From assembly GCF_900100965.1 (NCBI RefSeq), contig NZ_FMUJ01000002.1:1228524-1292523 (forward strand): a stretch of 64,000 nt of DNA, in the 5' to 3' direction. Source of the stretch: Variovorax sp. EL159. Its GTDB lineage: Bacteria > Pseudomonadota > Gammaproteobacteria > Burkholderiales > Burkholderiaceae_C. The notes under the pieces are model-generated. The model was not told the origin of the DNA. It saw nothing but the letters and a program-made list of their open reading frames with translations, and did not search any database. Each line of letters begins with the position of its first letter. Within the stretch, counting starts at the first letter, position 1. Below, one piece after another: positions 8,000 through 16,997 of the stretch. The translations under genes and the position numbers were made by a program.

Positions 8000-9058
8000 A
8001 TGCTTTTGTTGGGAATCGAATCATCCTGCGATGAAACCGGCGTGGCGTTGGTCGAGTCGCACGGCAACGCGCTGCCGCTGCTGCGTTCGCACGCGCTGCA
8101 CAGCCAGATCGCCATGCACCAGGCCTACGGCGGCGTGGTGCCCGAGCTGGCCAGCCGCGATCACATCCGCCGCGTGCTGCCATTGACCGAGGCCGTCATG
8201 GCCGAGGCGGGCCGTTCGCTGGGCGAGATCGACGTGGTGGCCTACACGCGCGGCCCGGGCCTGGCGGGCGCGTTGCTCGTGGGCGCGGGCGTGGCCTGCG
8301 CGCTGGGCGTGGCGCTGGGCAAGCCGGTGCTGGGCGTGCATCACCTCGAAGGGCATCTGCTGTCGCCGTTCCTGAGCGCCGATCCGCCGGAGTTTCCGTT
8401 CGTCGCGCTGCTGGTTTCGGGTGGTCATACGCAATTGATGCGGGTCGATGGCGTGGGCCGCTACGAACTGCTCGGCGAAACCATCGACGACGCGGCCGGC
8501 GAGGCCTTCGACAAGAGCGCCAAGCTCATGGGCCTGCCGTATCCGGGCGGCCCCTGGCTCGCGAAGCTGGCAGAAGGCGGCAGCGCCACCGCCTTCAAGC
8601 TGCCGCGGCCATTGCTGCACAGCGGCGATCTCGATTTTTCTTTTGCAGGCCTGAAGACGGCCGTGCTCACGCAGGCGAAAAAGCTGGGCGATCAGCTCGA
8701 AGCGAACAAGGCCGACCTGGCGGCGTCCACGCAGGCCGCCATCGTCGAGGTGCTGTTGAAGAAATCGCTCGCCGCGCTCGACCAGACGGGGCTCAAGCGG
8801 CTCGTCGTGGCCGGTGGCGTGGGGGCGAACAAGAACCTGCGCGAACAGCTGAATGCCGCGTGTGCAAAGCGCAAGGTGCGCGTGCACTACCCCGAGCTGC
8901 ACCTGTGCACCGACAACGGCGCCATGATCGCCATGGCCGCTGCCATGCGGCTGCAGTCGGGCCTGTCGCAGGCCACCGAGCGCTATGCCTTCGACGTCAG
9001 GCCGCGATGGCCGATGGCATCGCTGACGGCCGAGGCGTCGCTACCGGAAAGCGCGTAA
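8000..9058 (+). CDS. tsaD: tRNA N6-adenosine threonylcarbamoyltransferase
   Basis: This 352-residue TsaD/Kae1 protein completes the t6A37 modification of ANN-decoding tRNAs with TsaB and TsaE. The start at 8000 gives the family opening [18 protein letters not shown]. Metal-binding histidines are in HHLEGH, and nucleotide-binding segments include SGGHTQL and [12 protein letters not shown]. The length is near the usual 340. The 3' end overlaps the convergent hydrolase gene by 62 bases. Confidence 0.96.
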   Translation: MLLLGIESSCDETGVALVESHGNALPLLRSHALHSQIAMHQAYGGVVPELASRDHIRRVLPLTEAVMAEAGRSLGEIDVVAYTRGPGLAGALLVGAGVACALGVALGKPVLGVHHLEGHLLSPFLSADPPEFPFVALLVSGGHTQLMRVDGVGRYELLGETIDDAAGEAFDKSAKLMGLPYPGGPWLAKLAEGGSATAFKLPRPLLHSGDLDFSFAGLKTAVLTQAKKLGDQLEANKADLAASTQAAIVEVLLKKSLAALDQTGLKRLVVAGGVGANKNLREQLNAACAKRKVRVHYPELHLCTDNGAMIAMAAAMRLQSGLSQATERYAFDVRPRWPMASLTAEASLPESA

Positions 9059-9755
9059 CCGACTGGTTGCGTATGCGGCCGCGCGAAGAAGGCAGCGGCA
9101 GCACGTCGAGCACATTGCGCCAGAGCTGGCGCCACTCGGGCCAGTCGTGGCCGCCTTCGGTGGTGAACACGCGCCCCGGGGGCAGGGCGTCCGCCAGCAG
9201 CTTGTGGTTGCTGGCAAAGCGGTCGGCCAGGCCGAAACCCAGGTAGAGCTGAGGCAGGTCCTTGGAAGGCTGCGGCTCCAGGTACTGCTGGAAGAAGGGC
9301 CAGAGCTTGCGGTCGGGTTCTTCGTCGGGCTGCGGCCCGGTGGGCGCCTGCCAGGTGCGCAGGCCGCCGGCCTTCTTGATCTCCGCGCCGAGCACACGGC
9401 GGCCCAGGTACGGGGCCAGCGCCACGATGCCGTCGACCGAGCCCGGCCGCGCCAGTTCGTGGATCAATGCGCCGAAGCCGCCGATGGAAATGCCCACGAG
9501 CCAGATCGAGGTGTAGCCCTTGGCACGTTGCGGCTCGATGACGTCCGCATGCAGGCGCTCGCTGAGCGTCTGGTCGTAGTAGTAGGAAACGTCCGCGTCG
9601 ACCAGCAGCGAGTCGGCTGCAAGGTGGCGCTCCCGCACGGCGCTGATGAAGCCTTCGCGCTCGAACTCTTCGGGCTTGAGGTACGCGCCAGGCAGAAAGA
9701 TCAGGAGCGTGTCGGAACGATGGTGGTCGTTGGCTGGCTGAAAGTGCGTTTTCAT
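8997..9755 (-). CDS. Alpha/beta-hydrolase family protein
   Basis: This 252-residue soluble protein has an alpha/beta-hydrolase catalytic set: nucleophile serine in GISIGGFG (near residue 92), aspartate in GLADRF and histidine in EGGHDWPEW. The [14 protein letters not shown] segment near the N-terminus is likely the oxyanion region. The substrate is unknown. The last 25 or so residues ([12 protein letters not shown]...) lie antisense to the end of tsaD and do not look like hydrolase fold, so the stop may have been extended by mutation. The start at 9755 has AAGG five bases upstream. Confidence 0.8.
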   Translation of the reverse strand: MKTHFQPANDHHRSDTLLIFLPGAYLKPEEFEREGFISAVRERHLAADSLLVDADVSYYYDQTLSERLHADVIEPQRAKGYTSIWLVGISIGGFGALIHELARPGSVDGIVALAPYLGRRVLGAEIKKAGGLRTWQAPTGPQPDEEPDRKLWPFFQQYLEPQPSKDLPQLYLGFGLADRFASNHKLLADALPPGRVFTTEGGHDWPEWRQLWRNVLDVLPLPSSRGRIRNQSVTRFPVATPRPSAMPSAIAA

Positions 9756-9837
9756 GGTGCCTTTGGGGGCACCCGATCCGCACCGTCGGGAACTCGATGC
9801 GTTTACGAGACGCCCACGAAGAAGAAAGTACTAAGAA

Positions 9838-9858
9838 AACGTCACATCATGTGACGTT
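9838..9858 (-). terminator. 21-bp perfect palindrome, probable hsp20 terminator
   Basis: AACGTCACAT and ATGTGACGTT form 10-bp arms around a single central base. Read on the minus strand, which is the direction of hsp20, the palindrome is followed by TTTTCTTAG. It lies 85 bases after the hsp20 stop, so a weak intrinsic terminator is the simplest reading. Because the stem is AT-rich and sits 83 bases before the hydrolase start, a regulator operator is an alternative. Confidence 0.45.
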
Positions 9859-9943
9859 ATCCGGCGCTATTGTGAATAGGGTGCTTGTTTAATGTCAAAA
9901 ACAAGCCGCTACTAACATTTTCCTCTTGTGGGCATCCGCAAAG

Positions 9944-10315
9944 TTAGTCAATTTGCAACTGAGAGGCTTGGCTTGCCGGCACCAGTTTTCCGAGCTTGAG
10001 CGTGAGCACGCCGTTCTCGATCTTGGCGTTGCTCGTGGCCACGTCGATGTCCTGCGGCAGCTCGTAGGCGGCCTTGAACTGCCGCTTGGCTTCGACCTTG
10101 CTGTCGATGCGGATTACGGCGCCTTCGATGCTGATCGACAGGTCTTCGCGCGAGAGGCCCGGCACGTCGAGCGAGAGGGTCCAGCTCTTGTCGTCCTGCT
10201 CGACGAGCGGGGAGCGGCGGGCACCGGCGAAGGCGTCGTTCACGAAGCGCTCGAAGGCGTGGTCATGCGCGCGGGGCGTGAAGCGGGCGGTGCGAAGCGT
10301 GGGTGCGAAGAACAT
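9944..10315 (-). CDS. Small heat-shock protein, Hsp20/alpha-crystallin family
   Basis: This 123-residue ATP-independent holdase chaperone has an alpha-crystallin domain at about residues 35-115 (SWTLSLDVPGLSREDLSISI ... IENGVLTLKLGK), which includes the family's GVL motif. A short C-terminal tail ends in QLQID, a possible I-x-I-like contact. The start at 10315 (MFFAPTL) follows AGGAG by eight bases. The gene is transcribed away from the neighbouring binding-protein gene. Confidence 0.9.
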   Translation of the reverse strand: MFFAPTLRTARFTPRAHDHAFERFVNDAFAGARRSPLVEQDDKSWTLSLDVPGLSREDLSISIEGAVIRIDSKVEAKRQFKAAYELPQDIDVATSNAKIENGVLTLKLGKLVPASQASQLQID

Positions 10316-10439
10316 GATGAAAAGCTCCTGGATGAACACAATGGGGACAAGGAATGTGTGTCCCTTACACTGCGCGGCCGTTCAATCGTGAGTGCCGCTT
10401 GACACCTCATCTAGGCGCATCGGCAAGCGTTTCAAGACA

Positions 10440-11723
10440 ATGAATCCCCCCTTTATTTGGCGCCGCCAGGCCTTGAAATTCGCGGCGCTGGCGCTATGCG
10501 CGAGGCCTTTCGCGGCGCTCGCACAGGCACCGCAGGCGGCGCCCATCCGCCTCGCGTTGATCGAAAGCATGAGCGGTCCGTTTGCCAACACGGGCGAGGC
10601 GGTGTTCCGCAATCTGCTGTGGGCGGTGGAGCGCGTGAACGCGCGCGGCGGCGTGAAGCTGCCCGGCGGTGCGCGGCCCCTGCAACTGGACCGCTACGAC
10701 AGCAAGGGGCAGAACGAGGAAGCGCTTTCCGCGCTGCGCGCCGCCATGGACGACGGCGCGCGCATCGTGCTGCAGGGCAACTCGTCGGCCACTGCCGCGG
10801 CGCTGGTCGATGCCATCGACAAGAACAACGAGCGCGACCCCGCGCGGCGCGTGATCTTCCTGAACTACGCGGCGGTCGATCCGGTGCTCACCAACGAGCG
10901 CTGCAGCTTCTGGCACTTCCGCTTCGACGCGCATGCCGACATGCGCGTGGCCGCGCTGATGGACGTGCTGAAAGACGATGCGGCGCTCAAGCGCGTCTAC
11001 CTGATCGGACAGGACTACAGCTTCGGCCAGGCGGTGCTGCGCGAGTCGCGCCGACAGCTCGGCGTGCAGCGGCCCGACGTCGAGATCGTCGGCGACGAAC
11101 TGCATCCGATGGGCAAGGTGAAAGACTTCGCGCCCTACGCCACGAAGATCATCGCCAGCGGTGCGCAGGCCGTGATCACCGGCAACTGGGGCAACGACCT
11201 CACGCTGCTCGTGAAGGCCGCGCGCGAGGCGGGTTTCAACGGTAGCTTCTATACCTTCTACGGCAATGCACTCGGTGCGCCCGCGGCCATCGGCGATGCG
11301 GGCATCGGCCGCGTGGTGGCGGTGGCCGACTGGCTGCCCAATGTGCAGACATCGCAGTCGGAGGCTTTCTATCGTGCCTTCCGCTCGCGCTTTCCGAAGC
11401 CCGCCGACGACTACGTGCACATGCGGCTGCAATTGCTCATCGAGTCGCTGGTGCAGGCCATCGAGCGTGCGGGCAGCGTCGACACCGTGGCGGTGGCGCG
11501 TGCGCTGGAGCAGGCCGATGTCAGCCTGTATGGCCAGCGCGGCCGCATGCGCGCGACGGACCATCAATTCCAGCAGCAGCTCGTGGTGGGCGTGATGGAC
11601 AGGCAGGGCAAGCCGGGCGTGCAGTTCGATGTCGAAGGCTCGGGCTACGGCTTTCGCGTGATCAAGACCATCGCCCCCGAACGCGCCGAACTGCCCACCT
11701 CGTGCAAGATGAAGAGACCTTGA
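10440..11723 (+). CDS. Periplasmic binding protein of the branched-chain amino acid (Peripla_BP_6) type
   Basis: This 427-residue exported binding protein starts at the ATG at 10440, which gives a signal with a twin arginine (WRRQALKFAALALCARP) and a likely cut after AALAQA. The mature domain opens with PIRLALIESMSGPFANTGEA, the standard first strand of LivJ-like proteins, and contains YLIGQDYSFGQA. No permease or ATPase gene is adjacent, so it is an orphan binding protein. It is followed after 24 bases by an aminotransferase, which suggests an amino-acid-like ligand. An in-frame GTG at 10392 is an alternative start without a better ribosome site. Confidence 0.82.
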   Translation: MNPPFIWRRQALKFAALALCARPFAALAQAPQAAPIRLALIESMSGPFANTGEAVFRNLLWAVERVNARGGVKLPGGARPLQLDRYDSKGQNEEALSALRAAMDDGARIVLQGNSSATAAALVDAIDKNNERDPARRVIFLNYAAVDPVLTNERCSFWHFRFDAHADMRVAALMDVLKDDAALKRVYLIGQDYSFGQAVLRESRRQLGVQRPDVEIVGDELHPMGKVKDFAPYATKIIASGAQAVITGNWGNDLTLLVKAAREAGFNGSFYTFYGNALGAPAAIGDAGIGRVVAVADWLPNVQTSQSEAFYRAFRSRFPKPADDYVHMRLQLLIESLVQAIERAGSVDTVAVARALEQADVSLYGQRGRMRATDHQFQQQLVVGVMDRQGKPGVQFDVEGSGYGFRVIKTIAPERAELPTSCKMKRP

Positions 11724-11747
11724 TGACGAAGAACAGGACGACAAGAC

Positions 11748-12917
11748 ATGCGTGAAGCCATCCACAACCTCGAAGCATCGAAGATTCGCGAAGTCGCCAA
11801 TGCCGGCATGGGCCGCGACGACGTGCTGGCCTTCTGGTTCGGCGAAAGCGACGAGGTCACGCCCGAGGTGATTCGGCAGGCGGCCATCGAGTCGCTGCAG
11901 CGCGGCGAAACCTTCTATGCACACAACCTCGGCCTGCCCGAGCTGCGCGAGGCGATCGCGCGCTACACCAGCGCACTGCACCCGGCGGTCGATGCCTCGC
12001 GCATCGCCGTGACTTCGGGCGGCGTGAGCGCGTTGATGCTGGCGGTGCAGGCGCTGGTCGATGCGGGCGACGACGTGGTCGCCGTGACGCCGGTGTGGCC
12101 CAACCTCACGGCGCAGCCCGCGATCATGGGGGCGCATGTGCGCACCGTGCCGCTGGTGCCGGTGGCGGGGCAATGGACGCTCGACCTGGCCGCGTTGCGC
12201 GCCGCAGTCACCTCGAAGACCAAGCTGCTGATCGTCAATGCGCCCAACAACCCGACCGGCTGGACCATGACGCGCGACGAGCAGCAGGCCGTGCTCGATC
12301 ATTGCCGCCAGACCGGCACGTGGATCCTGGCCGACGAGGTGTACGAGCGCCTCTACTTCGAGCCGACGCCCAATGGCTGCGCGCCGAGCTTCCTCGACAT
12401 TTCGAAGCCTGACGATCGGCTGGTCGTCACGCACAGCTTCTCGAAGAGCTTCCTCATGACCGGCTGGCGACTTGGCTGGCTGGTGCTGCCGCCCGCCATG
12501 GTCGAGGGCATCGGCAAGCTGATCGAGTTCAACACCTCGTGCGCCAGCGTGTTCACGCAGCGTGCAGCCATCGCGGCCATCGCGCACACCGGCGAGATTA
12601 CGCCGCGCGTGGTGGCGCACCTGAAGCTGTGCCGCGACACGCTGGTGCCCTTGCTGGCGGCCGTGCCGGGCGTGCAGGTGGCATCGGCCAAGGGCGGCAT
12701 GTACGCCTTCTTCCGGCTCGAAGGGTTTGGCGACTCGCTCGACGTCGCCAAGCGGCTGGTGGTCGAGGCAGGGCTGGGCCTCGCGCCGGGCAATGCCTTC
12801 GCACCCGAGGCGCAGGGCTGGCTGCGCTGGTGCTTCGCCTCCAAAGACCCGCAGCGGCTGGTGCAAGGCGTGGAGCGCCTGCGCCACTGGCTGGCGGCGC
12901 AGCCGCGCAAGGCCTGA
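11748..12917 (+). CDS. PLP-dependent aminotransferase, class I/II
   Basis: This 389-residue fold-type I aminotransferase has the substrate/cofactor segment NAPNNPTGW, the aspartate in ADEVYERLY and the Schiff-base lysine in SFSKSFLMTGWRLGW. The whole family length is present. Amino donor and acceptor cannot be read from the sequence. It probably forms an operon with the upstream binding-protein gene. Confidence 0.88.
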   Translation: MREAIHNLEASKIREVANAGMGRDDVLAFWFGESDEVTPEVIRQAAIESLQRGETFYAHNLGLPELREAIARYTSALHPAVDASRIAVTSGGVSALMLAVQALVDAGDDVVAVTPVWPNLTAQPAIMGAHVRTVPLVPVAGQWTLDLAALRAAVTSKTKLLIVNAPNNPTGWTMTRDEQQAVLDHCRQTGTWILADEVYERLYFEPTPNGCAPSFLDISKPDDRLVVTHSFSKSFLMTGWRLGWLVLPPAMVEGIGKLIEFNTSCASVFTQRAAIAAIAHTGEITPRVVAHLKLCRDTLVPLLAAVPGVQVASAKGGMYAFFRLEGFGDSLDVAKRLVVEAGLGLAPGNAFAPEAQGWLRWCFASKDPQRLVQGVERLRHWLAAQPRKA

Positions 12918-13006
12918 TCCGGCCGTCTGCTGCAATTTCGTTCAATACGCGGCGCGAGCGGCCCGCGAAGCTCGACCTTTCTTTCATCGAGAGCGAAAGG
13001 TCATGC

Positions 13007-13930
13007 ATGTCGGAACGGCTCAAGGGAATGGCGCTGTGCGCCCTGGCGATGGTCACGGTGGGCAGCACCGTGGTCGCCAGCAAGGTGATCGCCGGCGGCT
13101 TGCCGCCGTTCACGGCGACGGCGCTGCGGTTCGCGATGGCGCTGCCGGTGTTTCTCCTGCTGCTGCGGCTGACCCGTACCTCGTGGCCTCGCCCGGACCG
13201 GCGCGACCTCGTGCTGCTCCTGTGCCAGGCCGGGCTGGGCAGCGTCGGCTACACGGTGCTGCTGATCCTGGGCGTCCGATGGGCGCCAGCCGCGAGCGCG
13301 GGTGTGGTGGCAGGCACGCTGCCGGCGGTTGCTGCGCTGGTGGCGGTGCTGGCCTTGCGCGAGCGGCCGGGGCGGTATCTGGTGGGCAGCATCCTGCTGG
13401 CGACGGCAGGGGTGCTGGCGATCAGCTGGCCAGGGGAGGGTTCGGCGGGGGACTCAAAATCCCCTGCTGCAATGGTCGGCAATCTGCTGGTACTGGGCGC
13501 GGTCGTCTGCGAAGCGATGTTCATCCTGCTCAACAAGCGCCTGCGGGTGCCGGTGCGGCCGCTGGCGGTGTCGACGTTGATGACGGCTTTCGGGCTCCTG
13601 CTGTCGCTGATTCCGGCGCTGTTCGAGCGCGCCTGGGAGCAGCCGTTGCCGACGGCCGCCCTGGCCGGCGTCGCCTACTACGCGCTGGTGCCGACGGTGC
13701 TGGGTTTTGTGCTCTGGTTTGCCGGATCGGCTCGATTGAAGGGGGCGGAAGCCGCGCTCTTCACGGCGATCCTGCCGGTTTCCGCGCTGATACTGGCGGC
13801 CCTTTGGCTGGGTGAAAGTATCAACATGGCGCAGGTGGGCGGAGCCGCCTGCGTGCTGGGCGCGGTGGCCCTGGCGTCCCTCGACGGAAGACCCGGCGCG
13901 CGGCCCGACGAAGTCGCGGCCCCTTCGTGA
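13007..13930 (+). CDS. EamA/DMT-family transporter
   Basis: This 307-residue inner-membrane protein has about ten hydrophobic helices in two EamA repeats, as in RhaT/YdcZ-like metabolite exporters. The first repeat starts MALCALAMVTVGSTVVASK and the second NLLVLGAVVCEAMFILLNKR. The start at 13007 (MSERLKG) follows AAAGG. The substrate is unknown. The C-terminus is short and polar, and the coding region ends 35 bases before a repeat-like palindrome. Confidence 0.88.
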   Translation: MSERLKGMALCALAMVTVGSTVVASKVIAGGLPPFTATALRFAMALPVFLLLLRLTRTSWPRPDRRDLVLLLCQAGLGSVGYTVLLILGVRWAPAASAGVVAGTLPAVAALVAVLALRERPGRYLVGSILLATAGVLAISWPGEGSAGDSKSPAAMVGNLLVLGAVVCEAMFILLNKRLRVPVRPLAVSTLMTAFGLLLSLIPALFERAWEQPLPTAALAGVAYYALVPTVLGFVLWFAGSARLKGAEAALFTAILPVSALILAALWLGESINMAQVGGAACVLGAVALASLDGRPGARPDEVAAPS

Positions 13931-13965
13931 AACACCGCGGAACCGGCTCTGCCGGGCCGCTGGTG

Positions 13966-14019
13966 TTGCCCCCGGCAGGGGAGGAGAAGCGACACGAAGT
14001 GCGCGTAGCCTGGGGGCAA
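13966..14019. repeat. REP-like inverted repeat upstream of rpsO
   Basis: TTGCCCCC (13966-13973) and GGGGGCAA (14012-14019) bracket a GC-rich stretch that includes GAGGAGAAGCGACACGAAGT. Elements with these ends recur between genes in Comamonadaceae (recalled, not checked). It lies between the EamA transporter gene and the rpsO promoter and is not followed by a T-run. A dispersed repeat is therefore more likely than a simple terminator. Confidence 0.45.
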
Positions 14020-14032
14020 GCCCAGCTCGGGC

Positions 14033-14038
14033 TATAAT
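14033..14038 (+). promoter_or_regulatory. -10 element of the rpsO promoter
   Basis: A perfect TATAAT lies 89 bases upstream of the rpsO start. The region 17 bases further up (CCTGGG) is not a good -35, so the promoter may depend on other contacts. The assignment rests on the -10 match and position alone. Confidence 0.5.
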
Positions 14039-14126
14039 CCCGAGGCTTTGCATGCCGCAAGGCGCACGGTGAGGGCAGTTCCAGCGCTTACCGCAAGTCA
14101 AACATCCCGGAACAAGGAAATTCAAC

Positions 14127-14393
14127 ATGATCGCAGCCTCCATCAAGGCCGAAGTCGTCAAAGACAATGCCCGCGCCGCCAACGACACTGGCAGCCCCGA
14201 AGTGCAAGTCGCACTGCTGACCGCCCGTATCAACGAACTCACCCCCCACTTCAAGACGCACGCCAAGGACCACCATGGTCGTCGCGGCCTGCTGCGCATG
14301 GTGAGCCGCCGTCGCAAGCTTCTCGACTACCTCAAGTCCAAGAACGCCGACCGTTACACCGCGCTGATCGCCAAGCTGGGTCTGCGCAAGTAA
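14127..14393 (+). CDS. rpsO: 30S ribosomal protein S15
   Basis: This 88-residue S15 binds 16S rRNA early in small-subunit assembly. The family landmarks [34 protein letters not shown] and the C-terminal [23 protein letters not shown] are all present. AAGGA lies eight bases before the ATG. The rpsO-pnp order is the classic one. Confidence 0.99.
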   Translation: MIAASIKAEVVKDNARAANDTGSPEVQVALLTARINELTPHFKTHAKDHHGRRGLLRMVSRRRKLLDYLKSKNADRYTALIAKLGLRK

Positions 14394-14406
14394 ACCGAAT
14401 CGCATG

Positions 14407-14446
14407 AAAAAACGCCTGGGTTAGTCCGCTAGCTCAGGCGTTTTTT
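14407..14446 (+). terminator. Intrinsic terminator after rpsO
   Basis: A perfect 12-bp stem, AAAAAACGCCTG with CAGGCGTTTTTT, closes a 16-base loop 13 bases after the rpsO stop. The T-run is part of the stem, so the element could work in both directions. Read-through into pnp may still occur. Confidence 0.9.
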
Positions 14447-14492
14447 ACTTCGCGATCCACTTTCGGAGTGCCAAAACAGAGCGAAGCTGTGT

Positions 14493-14529
14493 CATTCCAA
14501 TGAAGTTCGTCCCGAGCTTCACTGGAATG
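14493..14529 (+). promoter_or_regulatory. Hairpin in the pnp leader, possible autoregulation site
   Basis: CATTCCAATGAAG (14493-14505) pairs with CTTCACTGGAATG (14517-14529) with one mismatch, giving a 13-bp stem and an 11-base loop. It lies 70 bases before the pnp start. In E. coli the pnp leader holds a long stem cut by RNase III, through which PNPase represses its own translation. A similar role here is inferred from position and shape only. Confidence 0.5.
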
Positions 14530-14598
14530 GCATCGTGTTCTGAGAAGCCTCCGTCCTTTGCGGGTCCTGTGTGGCCTGCTACTAAAACAGGAGCAAAC

Positions 14599-16908
14599 AT
14601 GAGCCTCTTCAACAAAGTCACCAAGTCCTTCCAATGGGGCGACAAGACTGTCGTCATGGAAACGGGCGAAATCGCACGCCAGGCCAGCGGCGCCGTGCTC
14701 GTCGACATCGACGGCACCGTGATCCTGGCGACCGTGGTCGCCTCCAAGACCGCCAAGCCGGGCCAGGACTTCTTCCCGCTGACCGTCGACTACATCGAGA
14801 AGACCTACGCTGCAGGCAAGATTCCCGGCAGCTTCTTCAAGCGCGAAGCCAAGCCCAGCGAACACGAAACGCTGACCAGCCGCCTGATCGACCGTCCGAT
14901 CCGCCCGCTGTTCCCTGAAGGCTTCCTGAACGAAGTGCACGTGGTCATCCACACCGTGTCGCTCAACCCCGAAGTCGACGCCGACATCGCCGCCATGATC
15001 GGCGTGAGCGCCGCGCTCTCGATCTCCGGCGTGCCCTTCAACGGCCCGATCGGTGCCGCCCGCGTGGGCTACATCAACGGCCAGTACGTGCTGAATCCGG
15101 GCCAGACCGCCCGCAAGGATTCGCAGATGGACCTCGTCGTCGCCGGCACGCAAGCCGCCGTGCTGATGGTCGAGTCCGAAGCCCTGCAACTCAGCGAAGA
15201 AATCATGCTGGGTGGTGTGGTGTTCGGCCATGAGCAAGCCAACGTCGCGATCAACGCGATCCACGAACTCGTGCGTGACGCCGGCAAGCCGGTGTGGGAC
15301 TGGCAAGCGCCCGCCGAAGACGAAGCCTTCGTTGCCAAGGTCAAGGGCCTGGCCGAAGAAAAGCTGCGCGCCGTTTATCAAATCCGCAGCAAGCAAGCCC
15401 GTACGCAGGCCCTGCGCGAAGCCAATGCCAGCGTGATGAACACGCTGAAGGAAAGCGGCGAGCCTTTCGATGCAGGCAAGGTCAACGACCTGCTGTTCGC
15501 CATCGAATCGAAGATCGTGCGCAGCCAGATCCTGTCGGGTGAACCCCGCATCGACGGCCGCGACACGCGCACCGTGCGCCCCATCGAGATCCGCAACTCG
15601 GTGCTGCCCCGCACCCACGGTTCGGCCCTGTTCACGCGCGGCGAAACGCAAGCGCTGGTCATCACCACGCTCGGCACCGAGCGCGACGCGCAGCGCATCG
15701 ACGCGCTGGCAGGCGAGTACGAAGACCGCTTCCTGTTCCACTACAACATGCCTCCCTTTGCTACCGGCGAAGTGGGCCGCATGGGCTCGACCAAGCGCCG
15801 CGAAATCGGCCACGGCCGCCTGGCCAAGCGTGCGCTCGTCGCCGTGTTGCCGTCGAAGGAAGAGTTCCCGTACACCGTGCGCGTGGTTTCGGAAATCACC
15901 GAGTCGAACGGTTCGTCGTCGATGGCTTCGGTCTGCGGCGGCTGCCTCTCGATGATGGACGCCGGCGTGCCCATGAAGGCGCACGTGGCGGGTATCGCCA
16001 TGGGCCTGATCAAGGAAGACAACCGCTTCGCCGTGCTGACCGACATCCTGGGCGACGAAGATCACCTGGGCGACATGGACTTCAAGGTGGCCGGCACGAC
16101 CAACGGCATCACCGCGCTGCAGATGGACATCAAGATCCAGGGCATCACCAAGGAAATCATGCAGGTCGCATTGGCACAAGCCAAGGAAGCGCGCATGCAC
16201 ATCCTGGGCAAGATGCAGGAAGCGATGGGCGAGGCCAAGGCCGAAGTCTCCAGCTTCGCGCCGCGCCTGACCACGCTGAAGATCAACCCCGAGAAGATCC
16301 GCGACGTGATCGGCAAGGGCGGCTCGGTCATCCGTGGCCTGCAGGAAGAAACCGGCACGACGATCAACATCGACGAAGACGGCACCATCACCATCGCCTC
16401 GACCGATCCGGAAAAGGCCGAACTGGCCAAGAAGCGCATCGAGCAGATCACCGCCGAAGTTGAAATCGGCAAGGTCTACGAAGGCCCGGTCACCAAGATC
16501 CTGGACTTCGGTGCGCTCATCAACCTGCTGCCCGGCAAGGACGGCCTGCTGCACATCAGCCAGATCGCGCACGAACGCGTCGAGAAGGTGACCGACTATC
16601 TGAGCGAAGGCCAGATCGTGAAGGTCAAGGTTCTGGAAACCGACGAAAAGGGCCGCGTCAAGCTGTCCATGAAGGCTCTGACCGAGCGTCCCGCCGGCAT
16701 GGAATACAGCGAGCGCCCGCCGCGTGAAGACCGCGGCGATCGCGGTGACCGTGGCGGCGACCGCCGTGAGCGTTCGGACCGTGGCGATCGTGGCGATCGT
16801 GGCGAGCGCGCACCGCGCTTCAACGACCAGCAGCAACAGCCGCGCAATGAGCAACCGCAGGCTCCGGCCGGCGAGCAGCAGCAGGCCCCGCGCGAGCCTC
16901 AGGAGTAA
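14599..16908 (+). CDS. pnp: Polyribonucleotide nucleotidyltransferase (PNPase)
   Basis: This 769-residue phosphorolytic 3'-5' exoribonuclease is a degradosome partner and acts as a trimer. Two RNase PH-like domains (about 1-140 and 315-545) carry typical segments such as PVSSTHGS-like [14 protein letters not shown] and [19 protein letters not shown] domain follows (about 555-615, [20 protein letters not shown]), then an S1 domain (about 620-690). The tail from about residue 695 is an Arg/Asp/Gly-rich repeat ([18 protein letters not shown]) followed by Gln/Pro-rich sequence. That tail is longer than in E. coli. AGGAG precedes the ATG at 14599. Confidence 0.98.
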   Translation: MSLFNKVTKSFQWGDKTVVMETGEIARQASGAVLVDIDGTVILATVVASKTAKPGQDFFPLTVDYIEKTYAAGKIPGSFFKREAKPSEHETLTSRLIDRPIRPLFPEGFLNEVHVVIHTVSLNPEVDADIAAMIGVSAALSISGVPFNGPIGAARVGYINGQYVLNPGQTARKDSQMDLVVAGTQAAVLMVESEALQLSEEIMLGGVVFGHEQANVAINAIHELVRDAGKPVWDWQAPAEDEAFVAKVKGLAEEKLRAVYQIRSKQARTQALREANASVMNTLKESGEPFDAGKVNDLLFAIESKIVRSQILSGEPRIDGRDTRTVRPIEIRNSVLPRTHGSALFTRGETQALVITTLGTERDAQRIDALAGEYEDRFLFHYNMPPFATGEVGRMGSTKRREIGHGRLAKRALVAVLPSKEEFPYTVRVVSEITESNGSSSMASVCGGCLSMMDAGVPMKAHVAGIAMGLIKEDNRFAVLTDILGDEDHLGDMDFKVAGTTNGITALQMDIKIQGITKEIMQVALAQAKEARMHILGKMQEAMGEAKAEVSSFAPRLTTLKINPEKIRDVIGKGGSVIRGLQEETGTTINIDEDGTITIASTDPEKAELAKKRIEQITAEVEIGKVYEGPVTKILDFGALINLLPGKDGLLHISQIAHERVEKVTDYLSEGQIVKVKVLETDEKGRVKLSMKALTERPAGMEYSERPPREDRGDRGDRGGDRRERSDRGDRGDRGERAPRFNDQQQQPRNEQPQAPAGEQQQAPREPQE

Positions 16909-16997
16909 GAAGGGCGCAGCGGCAGGTTTTCCCTGCCGTTGCTATCTTTTGAACAGCTAGCTTCGCCCCACATGCGGGCGTTGGAGGCCGAAAGACC

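Noticed and set aside
10408..10436. Possible sigma-32 promoter for hsp20 (CTTGAAA on the minus strand)
   Set aside because: The -35 is good, but the -10 (CCTAGATG after 14 bases) is poor and the site overlaps the start of the divergent gene; not strong enough to list.
10494..12935. Long open frame antisense to the binding-protein and aminotransferase genes
   Set aside because: Low-complexity Arg/His/Gly composition, no domain, and it spans two well-supported genes.
16725..16810. Short direct repeats that could be a CRISPR array
   Set aside because: They are in-frame Arg/Asp/Gly codon repeats inside pnp, without spacers of constant size.
14434..16854. Long open frame antisense to pnp
   Set aside because: It mirrors the codon bias of pnp; nothing in it looks like a protein domain.
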